From JBFLXN01 sp040755715 [NCBI: Candidatus Edwardsbacteria bacterium] (GTDB lineage: Bacteria > Edwardsbacteria > AC1 > JBFLXN01), in contig JBFLXN010000173.1 of the NCBI GenBank assembly GCA_040755715.1, positions 1-5,550 of the forward strand: a stretch of DNA of 5,550 nucleotides, written 5' to 3'. Under the pieces are notes generated by a model. That model did not search any database. It was not told the origin of the DNA and saw nothing but the letters and a program-made list of their open reading frames with translations. Positions 1 through 3,704 of the stretch are shown piece after piece (positions within the stretch are counted from its first letter, which is position 1; the number at the start of each line of letters is the position of its first letter). Position numbers and translations under genes: made by a program.

Positions 1-3
1 TAA

Positions 4-10
4 CCTCCTC
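4..10 (-). promoter_or_regulatory. Strong ribosome binding site of a gene starting off the left edge
   Basis: Read on the minus strand the bases are GAGGAGG, a near-complete anti-16S match, followed by TTA and then the end of the window. A start codon is therefore expected within a few bases outside the window. The site overlaps the outer end of one arm of the inverted repeat at 6-52, so anything bound there, or an RNA structure using that arm, could also affect translation. The encoded protein is not visible. Confidence 0.5.
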
Positions 11-52
11 GGAAATTTTTTGACATTTAAATTATATCATAATTTCCGAGGA
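6..52. repeat. 12-bp perfect inverted repeat flanking the -10 box (putative operator)
   Basis: The arms TCCTCGGAAATT (6-17) and AATTTCCGAGGA (41-52) are exact reverse complements separated by 23 bases. One arm falls between the -35 and -10 boxes of the leftward promoter; the other lies just downstream of the expected transcription start. A hairpin is unlikely as the main role, because only one arm would be transcribed from that promoter. Two operator half-sites or two oppositely oriented operators, about 35 bp centre to centre, are more likely. The binding protein is unknown. Confidence 0.5.
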
Positions 53-59
53 TACTCAA
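31..59 (-). promoter_or_regulatory. Sigma70-type promoter firing leftward out of the window
   Basis: On the minus strand a TTGAGT -35 box (59-54) is followed after 17 bases by a perfect TATAAT -10 box (36-31). A start near base 24 would give a leader of about 25 bases ending in the GAGGAGG site at 10-4. The promoter, ribosome binding site and flanking inverted repeat fit one another, which raises confidence above that of an isolated match in AT-rich sequence. Confidence 0.5.
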
Positions 60-118
60 GAAATAATCAGACTGGAAATCACTATTTTTTGTTGGAATAA
101 ATAATTTTTCACCAGTAA

Positions 119-406
119 CTATGATATTATCTGCGCAACATGGTGCTCATCAAATTCCTTTACAGCCTTTAATTCAACAATTATTTCACTTTCAACTAGA
201 AGATCCAACCGATGGGTGCCTATTTCTTGACCATCGTAACATATCTTCACTTCTTTTTGGGTCTCTACATTCATACCGTCTTTCTTTAATTGGATTGGTA
301 AAGCTATTTGGTATATTGACTCCAGAAATCCCGGCCCTAATTTCTTGTGTACTTCAATCGCTGATTTGATGATTTTGTTGGACAGTTCTTCAAATTCTAT
401 ACTCAT
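119..406 (-). CDS. GxxExxY family protein (PD-(D/E)XK nuclease-like fold), C-terminally shortened
   Basis: This 95-residue protein has the hallmark G26-F-L-E29-S-I-Y32 motif in the context KKLGPGFLESIY, preceded by the usual N-terminal helix. It also has the RLD (66-68) and VELKA (77-81) strands, which supply the D and E-x-K residues of the PD-(D/E)XK nuclease-like fold. Family members are widespread in environmental bacteria and their biochemical role is not settled. The usual length is about 120-135 residues. This copy stops right after the A-Q-I-I-S segment (91-95), so the last helix and strand are missing and it may be decayed. The ATG at 406-404 is the only plausible start: the frame has a stop 13 codons upstream and no other start codon between. 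The Shine-Dalgarno is weak (GAAG). It lies 43 bases behind livH on the same strand. Confidence 0.75.
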   Translation of the reverse strand: MSIEFEELSNKIIKSAIEVHKKLGPGFLESIYQIALPIQLKKDGMNVETQKEVKICYDGQEIGTHRLDLLVESEIIVELKAVKEFDEHHVAQIIS

Positions 407-421
407 TTTTGTGTCTTCTTT

Positions 422-437
422 ATTTCGTGATTTCGTG
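422..437. repeat. Two tandem copies of ATTTCGTG upstream of the GxxExxY gene
   Basis: Two exact 8-base units lie end to end in the 43-base gap between livH and the GxxExxY start; read on the coding strand they are CACGAAAT twice. From memory, similar short CACGAAA-type repeats are often found next to GxxExxY genes in environmental genomes. This could mark the edge of the segment that carried the gene in, but two copies are weak evidence. Confidence 0.35.
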
Positions 438-449
438 GTCCATCATTTT

Positions 450-1349
450 TTACCTTTCATAGACTCTTTCGCCTAAAATGCCTTGTGGTCTTAAGAGAAG
501 GACTAAAATCAGAATAATAAAGGCATAAACATCTTTGTATTCACAAGAAAGATAGCCTGCTCCAAAACTTTCTGCCATTCCTAAAAGAAGCCCACCCAGC
601 ATAGCTCCAGGAATATTGCCAATACCACCTAAGACTGCGGCAATAAATGCCTTGAGACCAGCGATATAGCCGATATAAAAGTTAACCAAGCCATAATAAA
701 TGGCGACCATTACGCCGGCGGCCGCGCCCAAGGCTGAACCAATTATAAAAGTAGTAGCAATCACTCTGTCAATGTTGATTCCCACTAACTGTGCCATTTT
801 TACATCCTGAGCGGTAGCTCGCATAGCTTTACCCAATTTTGTCTTTTGAATAAAGAGTGTCAATCCTAACATTAGAAGAAATGAAATTACCATTATCAAA
901 AGCTGAATATACGAAATCCTTGCTTTTCCTAACTGAAACGCACCTTGTGAAAAGATAGATGGGAAAACCTTATCATGAGCCCCCTGAGTCAACATCACAA
1001 AGTTTTGTAAGAAGATAGAAACACCAATTGCACTGATGAGTGGTGAGAGTCTGGAGGCACCTCGCAGGGGACGATAGGCTAAACGTTCAATGGTCGCCCC
1101 ATAACAGGCGGCGTAAAACATCGCAAAGAGAAAGATTAAAACAACGATAGGAAGAAATGAGTGAGAAAATAAAGTTAAGTTAGTAAAAAATCCAAAAGCA
1201 ATAATTGCTAAATAGGCTCCTAACATATAAATTTCGCCGTGAGCGAAATTGATGAATTCTAGAATGCCATAGACCATCGTATAGCCCAAGGCAATCAGAG
1301 CATAAACTGACCCCACCGTAAGACCGTTAACCAATTGTTGGACGAACAT
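450..1349 (-). CDS. livH: LivH-type branched-chain amino-acid ABC transporter permease
   Basis: This 299-residue integral membrane protein is the LivH half of the inner-membrane channel. In the high-affinity leucine/isoleucine/valine importer it pairs with LivM, the ATPases LivG and LivF, and a periplasmic LivJ/K-type binding protein. Visible signatures are the first membrane helix running into NFAHGE (34-39), several further hydrophobic segments, and the cytoplasmic ATPase-contact loop with GKAMRATAQD before LVGI. A glycine-rich AAVLGGIGNIPGAMLGG helix and the C-terminal LRPQGILGE complete it. Length and both ends match full-length LivH. A TAG three codons upstream fixes the ATG at 1349-1347, and no good Shine-Dalgarno is visible there. 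No livM, livG, livF or livJ is seen; a GxxExxY gene follows where livM is commonly found. Substrate specificity within the hydrophobic amino-acid group cannot be read from sequence. Confidence 0.92.
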   Translation of the reverse strand: MFVQQLVNGLTVGSVYALIALGYTMVYGILEFINFAHGEIYMLGAYLAIIAFGFFTNLTLFSHSFLPIVVLIFLFAMFYAACYGATIERLAYRPLRGASRLSPLISAIGVSIFLQNFVMLTQGAHDKVFPSIFSQGAFQLGKARISYIQLLIMVISFLLMLGLTLFIQKTKLGKAMRATAQDVKMAQLVGINIDRVIATTFIIGSALGAAAGVMVAIYYGLVNFYIGYIAGLKAFIAAVLGGIGNIPGAMLGGLLLGMAESFGAGYLSCEYKDVYAFIILILVLLLRPQGILGERVYER

Positions 1350-1374
1350 TTTTGTCTAGATTTTTTCGGACTCA

Positions 1375-1395
1375 TTGGACCGTTCTTTAGTCCAA
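1375..1395. other. Small hairpin in the livH leader
   Basis: TTGGAC (1375-1380) and GTCCAA (1390-1395) pair around a 9-base loop, and an outer GGA/TCC pairing beyond a bulge is possible. It sits in the 91-base gap between the 11-residue-repeat gene and livH. An AAGGAG lies just outside the stem but about 50 bases from the livH start, too far to serve it. There is no U-run after the stem on either strand, so it is not an intrinsic terminator. Confidence 0.3.
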
Positions 1396-1440
1396 GACTC
1401 CTTGAATTCTATCAATCAGCATTTGCCTTGACCGCACTGA

Positions 1441-1704
1441 CTAATTTGGAGAAGAACCTTCTGAGATAGACCTGTATCTTCTCATATATTCTGTAAAATA
1501 CGCCGGATGAAATAGCCGCCATATTTGGAAATATAGAGGGTGTTCTTCTTTCCATTTTTTGAAATAGCCAGGATGTTTTCTTCTCCACTCTGCACACTGC
1601 AACTTAATCTTTGGATTATCCTTTCTATAGGTTTTCTGATATTCTTTGATTTCTTCTTTGTGTAGTTCCCTATATCTCCGGAAATACTCTCCCCTATCTG
1701 TCAT
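1441..1704 (-). CDS. Small basic protein with an 11-residue H-P-x-Y-F repeat, function unknown
   Basis: I do not recognise a named family. From the ATG at 1704-1702 the product is 87 residues, rich in K, R, E, Y and W, with no signal peptide or membrane segment. Its core is an exact 11-residue repeat: aromatic positions W40, W51, W62 and Y73; H44-P45, H55-P56 and H66-P67; Y47-F48, Y58-F59 and Y69-F70. The N-terminal part is a more degenerate version (Y-R-E-L-H-K-E-E-I-K-E-Y). The charge and aromatic spacing resemble the basic Y-x3-H/N repeats found in some phage and mobile-element proteins, so nucleic-acid binding is a guess. The ATG is preceded by GGGGGAG two bases away, closer than usual but better than the in-frame GTG at 1731, which has no Shine-Dalgarno and would put a poly-T tract into the coding sequence. 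It has its own strong promoter and may be co-transcribed with livH. Confidence 0.6.
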   Translation of the reverse strand: MTDRGEYFRRYRELHKEEIKEYQKTYRKDNPKIKLQCAEWRRKHPGYFKKWKEEHPLYFQIWRLFHPAYFTEYMRRYRSISEGSSPN

Positions 1705-1715
1705 TTCTCCCCCGT

Positions 1716-1763
1716 AAAAAAAAAAAAACACATCTTGACAAATGAGAATTTTAATGCTAAAAT
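1716..1763 (+). promoter_or_regulatory. Rightward near-consensus promoter with A13 UP element for the export operon
   Basis: A consensus TTGACA -35 box (1735-1740), a 17-base spacer ending in the extended -10 TGC (1755-1757), and a TAAAAT -10 box (1758-1763) form one of the best sigma70 matches in the window. The run of 13 A residues at 1716-1728 falls at about -54 to -42 from an expected start near 1770, where UP elements contact the RNA polymerase alpha subunits. It should drive the propeller gene at 1827 and, through it, the C25 peptidase gene. Confidence 0.75.
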
Positions 1764-1791
1764 TATATCAGAAATAGAGTGATAAAGTCAA
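1762..1791 (-). promoter_or_regulatory. Leftward extended -10 promoter for the 11-residue-repeat gene
   Basis: On the minus strand TTGACT (1791-1786), an 18-base spacer and a perfect TATAAT (1767-1762) are preceded by an extended -10 TGA (1770-1768). A start near 1755 gives a leader of about 50 bases containing a T13 run and ending in GGGGGAG before the ATG at 1704. Its -10 box shares bases 1762-1763 with the rightward promoter, so the two cannot be occupied together. Confidence 0.65.
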
Positions 1792-1826
1792 GACAAATAT
1801 TCTCAGAGACAAAGGGCTCTATTACT

Positions 1827-3311
1827 ATGAAACAGACAAAAATTTTTACCTTTTTCTTCTTGATAAGTTTATTCTCGCTATTGCCTAAAAAGGCAGGAAG
1901 CCAAACTTGGTCGTCACCGGTGGCACTTACCACTGGGACTCTTTCTGACCGTAATCCCGCAGTTTCAGTTTTTATAGCTGTTACTTTGGCTCGTCCAGTT
2001 TGCTTGTGCTGGGAGACTGACAGAAATGGCAACTGGGACATCTACTCAAGATTTAACTACACCGGAACAGAGTGGTCAAGTCCAATAGCAGTAACTACTG
2101 ACCCTGATTCTGACATAAATTGTTCGGTCGCTTATGATACCTGTCGTTCTCTATGGTGGTGTGCCTGGCAGAGCAAGCGCGATGGAAATTGGAATATCTA
2201 TGTAAGTTCTGGCGATTCTTTGAGCGGCTGGTCTATCCCTACCCGCATCAGTTCCAGTTCTGCCACTGAACAGAACCCTACTATTGCTGTAAGTACTGAA
2301 GACAGCACTGTCTGGGTAGTCTGGGAAAGCGACAGCACAGGATATTGGAATATCTACTCTCGCTACTACAATGGCACCACTTGGTCTTCTATAATGCCTA
2401 TTACTGCTGACACCTTTAAGAACGCTCATCCCAAAATAGCTACTTACACAGTTCCATCAAGAGTCTTTGCAGTTTGGGAGAGCAATAGAGATGGAAATTG
2501 GAATATTTATCAGAGTGTTTATAGCGGAAGTTGGTCCCCGCCAGCCCCATTTACTACTGCTGACCTCTTCAATGATTTGAGTCCTTCTTTGGTAAGTGAT
2601 TTTACTAACGAAGGAGGGTGGACTCTCTGGCAATGCGATAGTTCAGGTAATTATGAAATTTATTCTGCTGGGGGAGATACTAATAGAATAACTCAACACG
2701 ATTCAGCGGATATCACACCTGCTGGGATAAGTCTTGGCTTTCCTGTAAGACAATTTGGTCCTCCTTATTGTATAGTCTGGGCAACTAATCGTGATGGCAA
2801 TTACAATATTTATTCCTTACAACAGATGGGGATTGGGCTTCTTTCTGTTGACCAGGACCCTTCTGATGATAGGAATCCTGTAGTCAGTGCTATAACAGTC
2901 AATAGCAATTACTATCTTTGGGCAATTTGGGAAAGCAATCGGGATGGGAATTGGAATATCTACGGGAGTTATCAGATTATTCCAGTTGGTGGTGTAGAAG
3001 AAACTGCAATTGTCAACCATCAACCATTAACTATCAACTATCACCTGTATCAAAATCATCCCAATCCATTTACTTTGGAGACCACTATCTTTTATACTTG
3101 CCCTACTGAAGAAAAGGTTAGCATAAAAATCTACGACCTCCTCGGAAGATTAGTTCGGACTTTGGTAAATGAATCACAAAGGGCAGGAGAGCATAATATA
3201 AAGTGGGATGGGAAAGACAGTGAGGGGAGAACTTTACCCTCAGGGGTTTATTTCTGTTCTTTTGAGACACCAAATTACTCAAGTATTAACAAAATGCTCT
3301 TCTTAAAGTAA
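1827..3311 (+). CDS. Secreted seven-repeat (beta-propeller-like) protein with C-terminal type-IX-like sorting domain
   Basis: From the ATG at 1827 the product is 494 residues. A signal peptide (about 1-26) has K2 and K5, an FFFLISLFSLL core and a likely cleavage site near A-G-S. Seven repeats of the pattern W-E-S-N-R-D-G-N-W-N-I-Y follow, with leading tryptophans at 62, 114, 166, 217, 268, 318 and 368, a period of 50-52 residues. This resembles PD40/TolB-type propeller blades, so a six- or seven-bladed propeller is inferred. A low-complexity linker (about 395-405) leads to a C-terminal domain (about 406-494). That domain carries YQNHPNPF, the SIKIYDLLGRLVRTL strand, WDGKDSEGRTLPSGVY and a terminal KMLFLK, as in FlgD-Ig-like/Por-type sorting domains. 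The protein is probably exported to the cell surface; its ligand is unknown. An upstream in-frame GTG at 1779 is less likely: it lies about 9 bases after the expected transcript start and would bury the signal peptide, whereas AAAGGG at 1811-1816 precedes the ATG. The next gene is 36 bases downstream. Confidence 0.85.
   Translation: MKQTKIFTFFFLISLFSLLPKKAGSQTWSSPVALTTGTLSDRNPAVSVFIAVTLARPVCLCWETDRNGNWDIYSRFNYTGTEWSSPIAVTTDPDSDINCSVAYDTCRSLWWCAWQSKRDGNWNIYVSSGDSLSGWSIPTRISSSSATEQNPTIAVSTEDSTVWVVWESDSTGYWNIYSRYYNGTTWSSIMPITADTFKNAHPKIATYTVPSRVFAVWESNRDGNWNIYQSVYSGSWSPPAPFTTADLFNDLSPSLVSDFTNEGGWTLWQCDSSGNYEIYSAGGDTNRITQHDSADITPAGISLGFPVRQFGPPYCIVWATNRDGNYNIYSLQQMGIGLLSVDQDPSDDRNPVVSAITVNSNYYLWAIWESNRDGNWNIYGSYQIIPVGGVEETAIVNHQPLTINYHLYQNHPNPFTLETTIFYTCPTEEKVSIKIYDLLGRLVRTLVNESQRAGEHNIKWDGKDSEGRTLPSGVYFCSFETPNYSSINKMLFLK
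3013..3040 (+). repeat. Degenerate heptanucleotide tandem repeat encoding the sorting-domain linker
   Basis: Four adjoining 7-base units read TCAACCA, TCAACCA, TTAACTA and TCAACTA, and a fifth diverged unit (TCACCTG) may follow at 3041-3047. They encode the N-H-Q-P-L-T-I-N-Y linker between the last propeller repeat and the sorting domain. Because 7 is not a multiple of 3, the other frames read similar peptides, and gain or loss of one unit would shift the sorting domain out of frame. Homogeneity is only partial, so present-day slippage may be low. Confidence 0.6.
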
Positions 3312-3331
3312 GGAGAGAAATCTTTCCAAAG

Positions 3332-3338
3332 AAAGGAG
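3332..3338 (+). promoter_or_regulatory. Ribosome binding site of the C25 peptidase gene
   Basis: AAAGGAG ends nine bases before the ATG at 3348. This strong site fixes the start of the N-terminal part of the peptidase. By contrast, no comparable site precedes the first methionine after the internal stop (3705), which has only a weak GAAG. Confidence 0.7.
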
Positions 3339-3347
3339 AAGCCACCT

Positions 3348-3638
3348 ATGAAGAGAGTAATCAGTAAAGCACTGATGGGAACCGTTATGGGCATCTTTCT
3401 GGTAGTAGGTGTGCTCACAGGAAATTCCCTTGGGGCAGGGGTTACTTCGGCAGTAACTTTTTCTGCCGATAGTTTGTCCTTCACAAAAAGCCTCGGATAT
3501 GATGTAGTAACATTAAACGGTTGCCTTTTCTCTACCGAAGATATAGGGAAACCCCTGCTGCCTGTCAGAGTTATTAGACTCCTCATCCCAGCTGCCGCTA
3601 ATGTGAGCGGTCTTACGATTTCTTCATCAACCAGCTAA
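3348..3638 (+). CDS. N-terminal fragment of the C25 peptidase (signal peptide and propeptide start)
   Basis: The fragment encodes 96 residues. A clear signal peptide has K2-R3, a hydrophobic core GTVMGIFLVVGVLTG and a likely cleavage after S-L-G-A near residue 30. It continues with a beta-rich stretch containing GYDVVTLNG and GKPLLPVRVIRLLIP, where a D-I-G-K-P-x-L-P-V motif is typical of the beginning of C25 (gingipain) propeptides, which keep the enzyme inactive during export. On its own it would be a short exported peptide with no catalytic residues. It follows the propeller gene by 36 bases and has its own good Shine-Dalgarno, consistent with one operon. Confidence 0.7.
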   Translation: MKRVISKALMGTVMGIFLVVGVLTGNSLGAGVTSAVTFSADSLSFTKSLGYDVVTLNGCLFSTEDIGKPLLPVRVIRLLIPAAANVSGLTISSSTS

Positions 3639-3704
3639 GACATTCCTGGAAGTTACTATATTTTCCCCGCTCAACCACCCATTCCTCTTGGCCTTGAAGA
3701 CACA

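Noticed and set aside
1-26. Minus-strand ATG at 26-24 reading M-S-K-N-F-R-G-G out of the window
   Set aside because: It has no ribosome binding site and lies at about the predicted transcription start; the GAGGAGG at 10-4 points to a start outside the window instead.
71-116. ACTGG/CCAGT inverted repeat after the GxxExxY gene as a terminator
   Set aside because: The stem has only five pairs with a 36-base loop and no G/C-rich stem plus T-run typical of an intrinsic terminator.
1705-1731. GTG start at 1731 for the 11-residue-repeat protein
   Set aside because: It would encode a phenylalanine run from the T13 tract and has no Shine-Dalgarno; the ATG at 1704 has GGGGGAG just before it.
1779-1826. 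Upstream in-frame GTG start for the propeller gene
   Set aside because: It lies about 9 bases after the predicted transcript start, has no Shine-Dalgarno and would place 16 polar residues before a clear signal peptide.
1763-2041. Minus-strand open frame opposite the promoter and start of the propeller gene
   Set aside because: Its composition is random-like and it is antisense to a clearly coding frame.
3322-3335. Small CTTTC/GAAAG hairpin between the two export genes
   Set aside because: The stem is five A/T-rich pairs with a 4-base loop and no U-run; it most likely reflects the purine-rich ribosome binding site and does not end transcription.
3275-3586. Minus-strand frame over the end of the propeller gene and start of the C25 gene
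   Set aside because: It is antisense to two supported plus-strand genes and shows no family resemblance.
3636-3638. Reassigned TAA codon (non-standard genetic code)
   Set aside because: TAA is the natural stop of both livH and the propeller gene in this window, and no other in-frame TAA occurs in the peptidase frame.
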